A DNA stretch of 64,000 nucleotides, taken from Streptomyces sp. CBMA152. Its GTDB lineage: Bacteria; Actinomycetota; Actinomycetes; Streptomycetales; Streptomycetaceae. Positions 16,122 to 25,659 of this stretch are shown one piece after another; position 1 is the stretch's first letter; each line of letters starts with the position of its first letter. Both the position numbers and the translations under genes were made by a program. The stretch covers positions 248,001 to 312,000 of the forward strand of contig NZ_MECJ01000011.1 of the NCBI RefSeq assembly GCF_014596475.1. Direction: 5' to 3'. Below the pieces are notes generated by a model. The model saw only the letters and a program-made list of their open reading frames with translations, was not told where the DNA came from and searched no databases.

Positions 16122-16792
16122 GCCGAGACCCGCGCAATCGCCGCTCGTACGTCTTCGAGGGCGCCTACGGGAAAGTCCACGGCCCCGCCGAGCGCCGTCG
16201 CGGCGATCTCCGCCTCCGCGCTTTCCTCGATCGCCACCACGAGGTGGGCGGTGGCCGCCGAGTCGGGGCCGAACACCAGCAGGCCGTGGTTGGCGAGCAG
16301 CACCGCGGCCGTCGTGGGACGTCGCTCCAGGACCTCGGCCATACCCCGCACCGAGACGTCGGACCCACGAGGCCCCCATGCCACCACCGGTACGTCCTCG
16401 GCCTGCCCGAAGCGCAGCATCGGCTCGGTGCGGCACGGCAGCGGCCGATGGGCCACGGCGAACGCCGTCGCGGCGGGCGAGTGCGTGTGGATCACCGCGC
16501 CCACCTGCGGGCGAGCGCGGTAGATGGTGCTGTGCATGCTGATGATCTCTGTGCTGACGGACTGCAGCTCTCCCGCGAGGACCCGCCCGTCGAGGCTGAC
16601 GGTCGCCAGCTGTTCGGGCCGCAGGTCCCGCACGAACCCCGGGGTCAGCAGGAAGCGCTCGGCATCGAGCCTGACGCTCAGGTTGGCGTGCCCGGAGTGC
16701 GACATCACCCCGGCCACGAAGAGCTGCCTCGCGGCCTCGACAAGCTGGCGAGCCCGGTCCGTCACGTCATGTGTGTCAGTCATCTCGTTCAT
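16118..16792 (-). CDS. Class II aldolase/adducin-family protein
   Basis: 224 aa from ATG 16792, with GGAG eight bases upstream. The zinc-binding fingerprint is visible: SGHANLSVRL, then VGAVIHTHSPAATAFAV (His pair) and VLLANHGLLVFGPD (third His). Similar to fuculose-phosphate aldolase, ribulose-phosphate epimerase and related decarboxylases; the substrate is unknown. First gene of the aldolase-CMD operon, divergent from a MerR gene with a dyad operator in the gap. Confidence 0.85.
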   Translation of the reverse strand: MNEMTDTHDVTDRARQLVEAARQLFVAGVMSHSGHANLSVRLDAERFLLTPGFVRDLRPEQLATVSLDGRVLAGELQSVSTEIISMHSTIYRARPQVGAVIHTHSPAATAFAVAHRPLPCRTEPMLRFGQAEDVPVVAWGPRGSDVSVRGMAEVLERRPTTAAVLLANHGLLVFGPDSAATAHLVVAIEESAEAEIAATALGGAVDFPVGALEDVRAAIARVSA

Positions 16793-16863
16793 TTCTTCAT
16801 CTCCGAAGTCGTCTGCCGGCGGCCGCTCGTGCGCGCCACCGTCCGCATGCAGACCACTCTTCA

Positions 16864-16883
16864 ACTTGAACTAAGGTTCAAGT
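16864..16883. promoter_or_regulatory. MerR-type dyad operator
   Basis: ACTTGAAC, TAAG, then GTTCAAGT gives a perfect 8-bp inverted repeat with a 4-base centre, between the aldolase operon and the divergent merR gene. The geometry fits a MerR dimer. Confidence 0.65.
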
Positions 16884-16912
16884 CAAGCGTCGGGCGGAAG
16901 GACGGGCGGAGC

Positions 16913-17341
16913 ATGCGTTTGACGATCGGTCGGCTCGCCGAGATGACCCAGGTACCCGCGTCGGCCATCCGTTTCTGGGAACGCCACGGACTGCTGCCCG
17001 CGCCCGAACGTCAGGGCGGCCAGCGGCGGTATCCGCCCGAGGCCGCCGAGCGGATCGTGCTGCTGCGCAAGTGTCAGCAAGCCGGACTCACCCTGGCCGA
17101 GATCAGAGAGTTCCAGCAGGACCAACCACGCAGACAGGCGTTGATCCGGGCCAAACTCGCCGAGATCGAGCAACGGATGGTCGACCTCGACCACGCCCAC
17201 CAGCTCCTGGCCCATGCCGTCCAGTGCGGCAAGGAGGACATCCTCGTGTGTCCCACCTTCCGGAAGGAGATGGCCACGTGGCGCCAGTCCCCCGGAGTGG
17301 ACGGCCAGCCGGGCACCGGGAACGGCGCTCCACCCCGCTGA
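16913..17341 (+). CDS. MerR-family regulator (SoxR-like subgroup)
   Basis: 142 aa: N-terminal winged helix (LTIGRLAEMTQVPASAIRFW, then ERHGLLPAPERQGGQRRYPP), a coiled-coil dimerisation helix, and a short C-terminal part with Cys107 and Cys113 (QCGKEDILVCPTF). Two Cys six residues apart are reminiscent of metal- or redox-sensing MerR proteins, but not of the four-Cys SoxR cluster. The ATG at 16913 follows ggcgga. It probably controls the divergent aldolase-CMD operon through the dyad at 16864. Confidence 0.88.
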   Translation: MRLTIGRLAEMTQVPASAIRFWERHGLLPAPERQGGQRRYPPEAAERIVLLRKCQQAGLTLAEIREFQQDQPRRQALIRAKLAEIEQRMVDLDHAHQLLAHAVQCGKEDILVCPTFRKEMATWRQSPGVDGQPGTGNGAPPR

Positions 17342-17485
17342 CCAGCGCGCCTGCACGGTCTCGCGCGACCCGCAACCCGGGCGCCGCGATGCGCGGGCGA
17401 CACGGCAGGCCTAGCGTGGGACGGGAGTGATGTCCTCGTCCGGATGTCGTCGTCCGGACGTTCTCGTCCGGCAGGAGGCCTGCCC

Positions 17486-18775
17486 GTGAGGTGTTCACAG
17501 AGTCAGTGGCGCAAGACGTGCGTGGGGGTGGCGGCCGCCGCGATGCTGGCCGTACCGATGTCCGCGGGAAGCGCGTACGGCGCCACAACGCCGCCCGTAC
17601 CGTCCCCCACCGCGTCGACGTCCAGCAGCACCGGCTTCCCCGAGCTCAGCCCGGCCGTCGCCGCACGTCTGGACACCGCCGTCCGGCAGGTCATACGCGA
17701 GGCCGATGTTCCCGGCGTGATGGTGAGTCTGTCGGCACCCGGCAAGGGGAGCTACGTCAAGGCTTTCGGCGTCGCCGACAAGACGAGCAACGCCCCCATG
17801 GCACCGAATCTGTATATGCGGATCGGCAGCGAGACCAAGACCTTCACCGTGACCGCCCTGCTCGAACTGGTCGACCAGGGCAAGGTGGGTCTGGACGATC
17901 CGATCTCGAAGTACATCCCGGGAGTCCCCAACGGGGACAAGATCAAGCTGCGGGATCTGGCGGACATGCGCAGCGGGTTGTTCAACTACTCCGCGGACGA
18001 CGGCTTCGTCAAGGCGCTGCTCTCCGACCCGAAGCAAACCTTCACGCCACAGCAGTTGCTGGACTACGCCTTCAAACACCCGGTGCAGTTCCAGCCCGGT
18101 CAGGACTTCGAGTACTCCAACACCAACCTCATCCTGCTCGGCCTGGTCGTGGAGAAGGCCGGCGGTATGCCGCTGAACGAGTTCATCGCGCAGAAGGTCG
18201 TGAAGCCGGCCGGGCTGTCCGACACGTCCCTGCCGACCGGCGCCGACTTCCCCAGCCCGCACGCCCACGGCTACACCAACCAGACCCTGTCCGGGAAGAT
18301 CGCGGACACCACGGACTGGAATCCCTCATGGGCCTGGGCGGCCGGAGCGATGGTCTCCTCCCTGTCGGACCTGCACAGTTGGGCCCCCACGCTCGCCACC
18401 GGCAAACTGCTGTCCGCCAAGACGCAGGCCGAGCGCCTCAAGACCATCCCCACGCCGATTCCGGGCGCGAGCTACGGTCTGGGCATCTTCAACATCCAGG
18501 GCTGGATCGGCCACAACGGCTCACTGCCGGGGTACGAGTCCCTGACCATCTACCTGCCCGAGTCAAAGGCCACACTCGCGGTGGTCCTCAACACCGACGT
18601 GCTGCACAACAAGTCGGAGCCCAGCACCCTCTTCGGCCAGGCGATCACCCGTATCGTGACCCCTGGGCACGTGTACAACATCCCGGTCATCGAGCCCCGC
18701 CAGACGACCCCGCCCACGTCCCAACCGTCGTCCCGGCCCAGCTCCCCACCCACGTCCTCACCGACCTCCCGGTGA
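17486..18775 (+). CDS. Secreted serine hydrolase, DD-carboxypeptidase/beta-lactamase fold
   Basis: 429 aa from GTG 17486, which has a perfect AGGAGG seven bases upstream. Signal peptide (TCVGVAAAAMLAVPMSAGSA), Ser/Thr/Pro linker, then catalytic motifs S115-E-T-K118, Y210-S-N212 and a late GHNG. The last 30 residues are a Thr/Ser/Pro-rich tail, probably a wall-spanning stalk. No sorting signal follows, so it should be secreted. Related to the hydrolase at 5213. Confidence 0.9.
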   Translation: MRCSQSQWRKTCVGVAAAAMLAVPMSAGSAYGATTPPVPSPTASTSSSTGFPELSPAVAARLDTAVRQVIREADVPGVMVSLSAPGKGSYVKAFGVADKTSNAPMAPNLYMRIGSETKTFTVTALLELVDQGKVGLDDPISKYIPGVPNGDKIKLRDLADMRSGLFNYSADDGFVKALLSDPKQTFTPQQLLDYAFKHPVQFQPGQDFEYSNTNLILLGLVVEKAGGMPLNEFIAQKVVKPAGLSDTSLPTGADFPSPHAHGYTNQTLSGKIADTTDWNPSWAWAAGAMVSSLSDLHSWAPTLATGKLLSAKTQAERLKTIPTPIPGASYGLGIFNIQGWIGHNGSLPGYESLTIYLPESKATLAVVLNTDVLHNKSEPSTLFGQAITRIVTPGHVYNIPVIEPRQTTPPTSQPSSRPSSPPTSSPTSR

Positions 18776-18801
18776 TGGCATGATCACGGCGTGACCGGTC
18801 G

Positions 18802-18996
18802 GAGGACTGCCTGGTCATCGAGGACGCTCCGTCCGGAGTCGCGTCGGGGCTGCGGGCCGGTATGACGGTGTGGGGAGTCAACACCCCGGTCGCCGTCGAC
18901 GGCGTACACCGCCACTTCGTGAGCCTGCGCGAAGCGGTACCCGCCGTTCTCGCCTTCGTGGCCGATACGCACCGGGAAGCCACCGTCACGGTCTGA
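18802..18996 (+). pseudogene. C-terminal fragment of a HAD-family phosphatase
   Basis: The frame reads CLVIEDAPSGVASGLRAGMT then VWGVNTPV and ends in TGA at 18994. CLVIEDAPSG-x3-GLRAGM is HAD motif IV of beta-phosphoglucomutase/gph-type phosphatases. Motifs I to III are absent and there is no start or RBS. This is the 3' end of a deleted gene between the hydrolase and the lanthipeptide locus. Confidence 0.75.
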
Positions 18997-19042
18997 CCGA
19001 CGCGACCTTCCCCCTTGCTGCGGGCCGTGCCACCATGACGGC

Positions 19043-21679
19043 GTGACGGCGAGCCCCGAGGTGAGCTACCAGTCGATCGCGGCACGGATTCTCGGAGCCG
19101 AGCGCTCCTCGTGGACGATGCGGGACGGCGAAACGTGGTGCATGGTCACGCCGCCCGGCCATCGGTCCCGGAGGCAGGGGTGGAAGCTCCATGTCTCGGC
19201 GACCGTCGGCTCCGCCCACGAGGTGCTGGAGCGGGCGGCGGGCGTCCTGGTCGCGCACGGCTGCGCGTTCAAGTTCGCGGTGTCGCCGCGCGTCACCGCC
19301 GATCTCACCAACGTACGGGCGGCGCGGGCGCACTCCGGCAAGTTCATCACCGCCTATCCCGCCGATGACGATCAACTACGCCTTCTGGCCGCTGAGTTGG
19401 ACCGCGCCACGTCCGGACTCGCGGGTCCCGCGATCCTGTCGGACCGGCGGTACCGCCCGGGCAGCCTCGTCCACTGTCGTTACGGTTGTTTCTCGGCGCC
19501 GCGCGAGCTCGACGACGAGGGTTTCTACCGGGGGCGGCTCCAGGCACCGGACGGGACGCTCGTCGCGGACGAGCGAAACCCGTGGTTCTCGCCGCCCGCA
19601 TGGGCCCGGCCGCCGTTCGACGCGCCCACCCGAGCCCACACCGGAGGCGCCGTACTCCTCGTGGAGCGCTATCTGGTCCGGGAGGCGATCCGCCATTCCA
19701 ACCGTGGCGGGGTCTACCGCGCGCACGACCGCCGCACCGGCCGGGACGTACTCCTCAAAGAGGCCCGCCCGTACGTCGGTGCACTGCCCGACGGAACGGA
19801 CGCCCGGGACTGGCTGCGCCACGAGGCCGACGTACTGGCGCAGTTGGCGCCGCTCGGTGTCACCCCCGCTCCGCACGAGGTCTTCGAGGCCGGTGGACAC
19901 GTCTTCCTCGCCGAGGATCTGATCGACGGGGACAACCTGCGCCAGTGGTCGGCGGATGGTGCGCTGCGCGCGGGCGGTCGGCTTCCGGTCCCGGTGGCAT
20001 GGCGGCTCGCGCGGGACCTCGCACGCCTGGTCGGCGAGGTGCACGCGGCCGGGTTAGTCCTGCGCGACCTCAAACCGACCAACGTCGTCGTACGCCCCGG
20101 CGGCGAGCCCGTACTCGTAGATCTGGAATGCGCGGTACGCGCCGACAGCTCGGCCCACGTCATCGGCACCCAGGGCTTCACCGCCCCCGAATACCTCTCC
20201 CGTACGGAATACGGGCCCGTGCCCGGCCCCGAAGTCGACTGCTTCAGCCTCGGCGCGACCCTGCTGCATGCGACCTCCGGGATCAACCCTGTGCTCGCCC
20301 CCGACACCTCGCCCGCGCGTCCACCCGGCGAGCGGCTGTCGGCGATCGTGGAGGCCGCCGCCCCGGACTGCCCGGCCCTCAACGCCCTCGCCCCGCTCGT
20401 GCTCGGCCTCACGGCGGACGCTCCGGACCGGTGGCCGTTGGAGAAGGCGGCGGCGTTCCTCCGGGCGGAGCCCGCCACGCCGACGGTGTCACCGGGCCCC
20501 GCCCTGGCCGACGCCGAGCTCGACCGGTTGCTGCACGACGGACTGGCGTACATCGCGGCGACGGCCGACCCCACCGCCGTACATCTGTGGCCCAGACCCC
20601 AGTCGTTACCCGAAGGCGATCCCTGCAACCTCCAGCAGGGAGCGGCGGGCGTGGTGGCCGTGCTCGACAGAGCCATACGTACGGGCGAGGCCCCCGCCCT
20701 CGAACCGACGCTGCGGACCGCCGCCCACTGGCTCGACGAACAACTCTCGCGACCCGGCCGCGTCCTGCCCGGGCTCTACTTCGGCCGCTCCGGCACCGCA
20801 TGGGCCCTGCACGACGCGGCCAACACCCTTGCAGACTCTCAACTCGCCAGCCGAGCACGGCAGTACGCCCTCGACATACCCCTCGACACGACCAACCCCG
20901 ACATCTGCCACGGTCTGTCCGGCGCGGGGCTCGCCCAGTTGCACCTGTGGCACACCACCGGCGACGAGCGTTTCGCCGAGCGGGCCTCCGTATGCGCGGA
21001 CGGTGTACTGGGCCTGCTGACGCAGAACGACGGCGGAGTCGACTGGCCGCTCGACCCACCGCACCGCCGCGAACTCGCCGGGTCCGGCTCATACGGCTTC
21101 GGACACGGCGTCGCCGGAAACGCCTCCTTCCTGCTCGCCGCCGGGCGCGACCTCGACCGCCCGGAGCTCGTCGACATCGCGATCGGCGGCGGCCATGCGC
21201 TGTGTGCCGTCGCCGAACTCCGCGACGACATCGCCGTCTGGCCCAAGGGGCCCGACCGCGCGGAACGCCCAGGTCTCGACTTCTGGTGCCACGGCGCCTC
21301 CGGCATCGGCACCACGCTCGTCCGGCTGTGGCAGATGACCGGCGAGCCGCGTTTTCGCGAGTACGCGGAACTGGCCGCGCGGACCGTCCACCGGGACCGC
21401 TGGCGCCAAGGCACCGGCACTTGTCACGGCGTGGCGGGCAACGCCCAACTCCTGCTCGACATGGCCGAGTTGACCGGTGACGACACCTATCGCGTCCGGG
21501 CCGCCGAGGCCGCCTTCTGCCTCCACGCGCGGGCCGCGCTGCGGGACGGCCGGCTGATCGTCCCCGATGACACCCTGCGTGACTTCTGCGTCAGCTATCA
21601 GGTCGGCCTGGCCGGAGTCCTGGATCTGCTGCTGCGCCTGAAACACGGCGGCGGCCGCGCCTGGACCGTGGACCCCTGA
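19043..21679 (+). CDS. lanL: Lanthipeptide synthetase, class IV (LanL)-like
   Basis: 878 aa from GTG 19043. Order: N-terminal lyase-type domain (1-205), Ser/Thr kinase domain (about 210-475; Lys239 in VLLKEARPY, catalytic loop RDLKPTN at 341-347, DLE at 360 replacing DFG), and a LanC-like cyclase (about 495-875). The cyclase keeps all three zinc ligands: C749 (FWCHGASG), C794 and H795 (TCHGVAGN). Known: class III enzymes lack these ligands, class IV LanL enzymes have them. The enzyme would phosphorylate and eliminate Ser/Thr of a precursor, then add Cys thiols. Directly followed by the precursor gene and a second LanC. The LanL class is assigned from ligands and leader only. Confidence 0.88.
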   Translation: MTASPEVSYQSIAARILGAERSSWTMRDGETWCMVTPPGHRSRRQGWKLHVSATVGSAHEVLERAAGVLVAHGCAFKFAVSPRVTADLTNVRAARAHSGKFITAYPADDDQLRLLAAELDRATSGLAGPAILSDRRYRPGSLVHCRYGCFSAPRELDDEGFYRGRLQAPDGTLVADERNPWFSPPAWARPPFDAPTRAHTGGAVLLVERYLVREAIRHSNRGGVYRAHDRRTGRDVLLKEARPYVGALPDGTDARDWLRHEADVLAQLAPLGVTPAPHEVFEAGGHVFLAEDLIDGDNLRQWSADGALRAGGRLPVPVAWRLARDLARLVGEVHAAGLVLRDLKPTNVVVRPGGEPVLVDLECAVRADSSAHVIGTQGFTAPEYLSRTEYGPVPGPEVDCFSLGATLLHATSGINPVLAPDTSPARPPGERLSAIVEAAAPDCPALNALAPLVLGLTADAPDRWPLEKAAAFLRAEPATPTVSPGPALADAELDRLLHDGLAYIAATADPTAVHLWPRPQSLPEGDPCNLQQGAAGVVAVLDRAIRTGEAPALEPTLRTAAHWLDEQLSRPGRVLPGLYFGRSGTAWALHDAANTLADSQLASRARQYALDIPLDTTNPDICHGLSGAGLAQLHLWHTTGDERFAERASVCADGVLGLLTQNDGGVDWPLDPPHRRELAGSGSYGFGHGVAGNASFLLAAGRDLDRPELVDIAIGGGHALCAVAELRDDIAVWPKGPDRAERPGLDFWCHGASGIGTTLVRLWQMTGEPRFREYAELAARTVHRDRWRQGTGTCHGVAGNAQLLLDMAELTGDDTYRVRAAEAAFCLHARAALRDGRLIVPDDTLRDFCVSYQVGLAGVLDLLLRLKHGGGRAWTVDP

Positions 21680-21722
21680 CTGTCCGGCTACACCCGCCCC
21701 TACCCGGAAGGAGGTGAGGACC

Positions 21723-21851
21723 ATGGAGGAAACGGTGCTGGAGCTCCAGGAGTTGCCCGAGACGGACGAGGAGGCGCTGGAGCCCGCGATGTGCTGTGAC
21801 ACCGACCATACGAGCGGTAACTGCACCGATCCGCCGCGCTGCGCGCCGTGA
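21723..21851 (+). CDS. lanA: Lanthipeptide precursor peptide
   Basis: 42 aa with an excellent RBS (GGAAGGAGGT, 21706-21715). The leader (residues 1-22) is acidic and contains ELQELPETDEE, matching the LPETD-type helix of class IV leaders such as venezuelin's. The core begins near residue 23 (MCCDTDHTSGNCTDPPRCAP): four Cys (24, 25, 34, 40) and four Ser/Thr (27, 30, 31, 35), enough for up to four thioether rings. It lies 43 bases after the synthetase and 82 before a LanC gene. The cleavage site cannot be read; no GG or GA motif is present and no protease is encoded nearby. Confidence 0.85.
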   Translation: MEETVLELQELPETDEEALEPAMCCDTDHTSGNCTDPPRCAP

Positions 21852-21933
21852 TGTGGGCACCCGTAGCGAACCGTTCCGTGTGGCCGGGCCGCCTGGTGCG
21901 GCCGCACGGAACCCCGGTGGCAGGAGGCGGCGT

Positions 21934-23004
21934 ATGACCGGCGGGAAGTGGACCCCCGTGCTGCCCCCGCCCGAGTCCGCCGCCGTCCTCGACCGCGTGC
22001 TTGCCACCGCGCGGACCCACCGTGTGCCGCAATGCGTCCGGCCCCATCTCGCCGCAGGCGGCGCAGGACTGGCGCTTGCCTACCACCAGTTGGACCGCTG
22101 CCTGCCCGGCCGGGGTTGGAACACACTGGCCGAGGGCTACCTCGCCGCCGCGGCCGAGGGGTACCGGCGGTTCGGCGCCTCGCTCGGCCTCTTCGGCGGC
22201 GCCACCGGGCTGGCCTTCGCCGCGCAGGTACTTTCGTACGACCTGCCGACCGTCCGCGAACGCGTCCTCGACGAAGCGCTGGAGCGAGCCCGGGCACTCG
22301 GCGACGATCCCCCTGAGGGTACCGTCGATGTCGTCTCCGGGCTGGCCGGAGCTGGTGCGTACCTGCTGGGCGAGCACCACGAGCCCGTGGCGAACACGGC
22401 ACTTCGGCAGGTGCTCACCGCGCTCTCAGGGGGCTGGGACCCGCCCGACTCCGGCGTCGCACACGGGCTGGCCGGACCGCTTGCCCTGCTGTCACTCGCT
22501 CTGGGTCAAGGCATCGCCGTACCCGGCCAGCGCGAGGCCGTACGCCAAATGGCCGGGGCACTGACCTCTCGGTGCACCACCGACCCCTGGGGCCCCACTT
22601 GGCCCGGTACGAACAACCACCCCGTACGCGCCTCCTGGTGTCGGGGAAGCCCGGGGACTGCCCGTGCCCTGTGGTTGGCGGGCACGGCACTCGACGACGT
22701 GGCGCTGCGCGAGCTCGCGGTACGGGCGATCAAAGCGGTCTGCCGACGACCGCCCGAGGTGCGCCGCGTCGACGAGGACCCCGGTCTCTGCCACGGTATG
22801 GCGGGCCTGCTCCACATCACCACACGTTTCGCCCACGACACCGGCGACCCTGACCTCGCCTTGTTGGCCACTGAGTTAGCGAATACGCACTTCCGCCCGA
22901 CCGAGCCCGGATTCCTCGACGGGGCCGCAGGCGTCACGCTGGCCCTGCTCGCGGCGGCGACGGACACCCACCCCACCTGGGACCGGGCCCTGCTGCTGGC
23001 TTGA
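21934..23004 (+). CDS. Stand-alone LanC-like cyclase
   Basis: 356 aa, ATG 21934 with AGGAGG six bases upstream. Double-barrel alpha/alpha fold with Gly-rich turns (ASLGLFGGATGLAF, VSGLAGAGAYLL, VAHGLAGPLALL). Zinc ligands are present: C236 (SWCRGSPG), C286 and H287 (LCHGMAGL). In class I systems LanC forms the thioether rings; here the synthetase already carries a cyclase domain, so a second one is unusual. It could finish or redirect ring formation, or act on another peptide. Converges on the GlxA-like gene two bases later. Confidence 0.88.
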   Translation: MTGGKWTPVLPPPESAAVLDRVLATARTHRVPQCVRPHLAAGGAGLALAYHQLDRCLPGRGWNTLAEGYLAAAAEGYRRFGASLGLFGGATGLAFAAQVLSYDLPTVRERVLDEALERARALGDDPPEGTVDVVSGLAGAGAYLLGEHHEPVANTALRQVLTALSGGWDPPDSGVAHGLAGPLALLSLALGQGIAVPGQREAVRQMAGALTSRCTTDPWGPTWPGTNNHPVRASWCRGSPGTARALWLAGTALDDVALRELAVRAIKAVCRRPPEVRRVDEDPGLCHGMAGLLHITTRFAHDTGDPDLALLATELANTHFRPTEPGFLDGAAGVTLALLAAATDTHPTWDRALLLA

Positions 23005-23006
23005 CG

Positions 23007-23960
23007 CTACGAGAGGTTGCGGGGCCGCGAGCGGAAGGTGCGGCGGTAGGTGTCCGGGGGCACGCCGACCGTTCGGTTGAAGTGGCGGCGCAGCGTGGTC
23101 GCGGTGCCCATGCCGGTGGCTGTCGCGATGGCGTCGACACTGTCGTCGCCGGTCTCCAGCAACTCCTGGGCGCGGCGGATGCGTTGGGTGAGCAGCCATT
23201 GCAGTGGGGTGGTGCCGGTGGTCGCGCGGAAGTGGCGGCCCAGGTGGCGTGAGCTCATACGTGCCTGGCGGGCCAGGTCCTCCACGGTCAGTGGCTGGTC
23301 GAGCCGTTCCATCACCCAGGGGAACAGTCCGGCGAGCGGGTGGTTGTCCGGGGCGGGCACGGGCGTGGTGACGAACTGGGCCTGGCCACCGTCCCGGTGC
23401 GGCGGCACGACCAGACGGCGGGCGACGATGTTGGCGACCGACGAGCCGTGGTCGAGACGGACGAGGTGCAGGCACAGGTCCATGGCGGCGGCTTTGCCGG
23501 CGGAGGTGAGGACGCTGCCGTTGTCGACGTAGAGCACGTCCGGGTCGACGTCCACCTCGGGGAAGCGGGCGGCGAGCTCCTCGGTGTGCGCCCAGTGCGT
23601 GGTCGCGCGCCGCCCGTCCAGGAGGCCGGCTGCGGCCAGGACGAACGCGCCCGTGCACAGCGAGGCCACGCGCGCGCCTGCCTCGTGGGCCGCGCGTACC
23701 GCGTCGACCAGGTCGGCGGGTGGGTCCACGTCGACGTCGACCCACCCGGGGACGATCACGGTGTCGGCGTGCCGCAGCCGGTCGAGCCCATGGTCGGGCT
23801 CAAGCCGGAACCGCCCGACCTGCACGGCGTCCGGCCCGCAGACTTCGACGTCGTACCAGGGAACGGACACGGCGTCCGGGGCGGTACCGAAGACCTCGTA
23901 CGCCAGGGACAGCTCGAAGTGCAGCATCCCGTCGGTGACGGCCAGCGCGACAGTATCCAT
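23007..23960 (-). CDS. GlxA-like transcriptional regulator (DJ-1/PfpI domain plus AraC HTH)
   Basis: 317 aa from ATG 23960; an in-frame ATG seven codons upstream is an alternative. The N-terminal amidotransferase-like domain has VASLCTGAFVLAAAGLLDGR with the nucleophile-elbow Cys and THWAHTEEL after it. The C-terminal AraC domain has two HTHs: LTVEDLARQARMSSRHLGRH and VDAIATATGMGTATTLRRHF, ending VGVPPDTYRRTFR. Such regulators usually activate or repress neighbouring metabolic genes; the divergent saccharopine dehydrogenase-like gene at 24079 is the natural target. Confidence 0.92.
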   Translation of the reverse strand: MDTVALAVTDGMLHFELSLAYEVFGTAPDAVSVPWYDVEVCGPDAVQVGRFRLEPDHGLDRLRHADTVIVPGWVDVDVDPPADLVDAVRAAHEAGARVASLCTGAFVLAAAGLLDGRRATTHWAHTEELAARFPEVDVDPDVLYVDNGSVLTSAGKAAAMDLCLHLVRLDHGSSVANIVARRLVVPPHRDGGQAQFVTTPVPAPDNHPLAGLFPWVMERLDQPLTVEDLARQARMSSRHLGRHFRATTGTTPLQWLLTQRIRRAQELLETGDDSVDAIATATGMGTATTLRRHFNRTVGVPPDTYRRTFRSRPRNLS

Positions 23961-24078
23961 GTCCGTAATTGTACGCACCATGTCGTTCCGGACACTGGTA
24001 GCCGGGCACAGGCCGAGCCAGGATGGTCGTAGTCGATCAAACAGATCGCTTCGGATCTTGAGCACGGGGAGAGAAGAC

Positions 24079-25110
24079 ATGGCATCGGCGCAGATGGTGG
24101 CGGTGTACGGCGCGTACGGGCACACCGGTCGATTCGTGGTGGCACAGTTGCTGGATCGCGGGTTCGTCCCGGTGCTCGTCGGCCGCGACGCCGAGAAGTT
24201 GCAGGCGATTGCAGCGTCCCACCCCGGACTCGAAGCCCGGCCGGCCTCGGTCGACGATCCGGCCGCGCTCGACCGCGCACTGGCCGGTGCGGCGGCCGTG
24301 ATCAACTGTGCCGGGCCCTTCGTCAACACGGCCGCCCCCGTGATCGAGGCGGCCCTGCGCCACGGGATCCCGTACGTGGATGTGGCGGCCGAGATCGAGG
24401 TCAACGTCGATACGTTCGCGCACTTCTCGGACCGCGCCCGCGCCGCCGGAACGGTCATCGTCCCCGCCATGGCCTTCTACGGCGGCCTCGGCGACCTGTT
24501 GGCCACCGCCGCGATGGGCGACTGGACCGCGGCCGACGAGGCCCACATCGCGTACGGCCTGAGCAGCTGGCACCCCACGGAGGGCACGCGCGCCGCGGGC
24601 ACAGTCTCCGGCAAGCGACGCAAGGGCCGATACGTCCGCTACACGAACGGGAAGCTGGAGTACCACAACGACGCCCGGCCCACCCTGAAGTGGGCTTTCC
24701 CGGACCCGATGGGCACCCGGTCCGTCATCGGCGAGTTCACGATGGCCGACGCCGTCACCATCCCCAGCCATCTGTCCATCCCCGACGTGTACAACTACAT
24801 GACGACGGAGGCGGCCAGGGACCTGTGGGACCCGGACACCCCGGCCCCGAGCGCGGTCGACGAGCAGGGCCGTTCCTCCCAAACCTTCCTGGTCGACGTC
24901 GTCGTACGCTCCGGCGGCGCCGAACGCCGCGCCGTGGCGAGCGGCCAGGACATCTACGCGGTCTCCGCACCGCTCGCGGTGGAAGCGGTCGCCCGCATCC
25001 TGGCAGGCCGGACCCACACGATCGGCGTCGCCTCCGCAGGCGAGATCTTCGACGCCGCCGATTTTCTGCGCACGCTGGCTCCGCACGTTTCCGTGGAGGT
25101 GCATCCGTAG
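24079..25110 (+). CDS. Saccharopine dehydrogenase-like NAD(P)-binding protein
   Basis: 343 aa. ATG 24079 with GGGGAGAG upstream. N-terminal Rossmann fold: VAVYGAYGHTGRFVVAQLL (GxxGxxG), then LVGRDAEKLQAIAASHPGLE and AAVINCAGPFVNTAAPVIEA, characteristic of the trans-acting enoyl reductase/saccharopine dehydrogenase-like group. The C-terminal domain is alpha/beta. Probably an oxidoreductase of unknown substrate, paired with the divergent GlxA-like regulator. Confidence 0.88.
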   Translation: MASAQMVAVYGAYGHTGRFVVAQLLDRGFVPVLVGRDAEKLQAIAASHPGLEARPASVDDPAALDRALAGAAAVINCAGPFVNTAAPVIEAALRHGIPYVDVAAEIEVNVDTFAHFSDRARAAGTVIVPAMAFYGGLGDLLATAAMGDWTAADEAHIAYGLSSWHPTEGTRAAGTVSGKRRKGRYVRYTNGKLEYHNDARPTLKWAFPDPMGTRSVIGEFTMADAVTIPSHLSIPDVYNYMTTEAARDLWDPDTPAPSAVDEQGRSSQTFLVDVVVRSGGAERRAVASGQDIYAVSAPLAVEAVARILAGRTHTIGVASAGEIFDAADFLRTLAPHVSVEVHP

Positions 25111-25226
25111 CGGACGGTCCGGCGGAACTGCTGGGCGGGCGACGGCAGTTGATGTGGTGCGCCGGCGGCCCACCACGCCGCCCGCGCACAGCCCGGCCAG
25201 CACTCTGCCCGTATGAGTTGCCCAAC

Positions 25227-25580
<354 letters not shown>

Positions 25581-25659
25581 TACGTCGAGCGTCAAGGAGT
25601 GGGTAGTGCTCCTTGCCTTTGCCTTTTGCGGTCCGCTCCCTTCGTGCAACGATCTCGCC

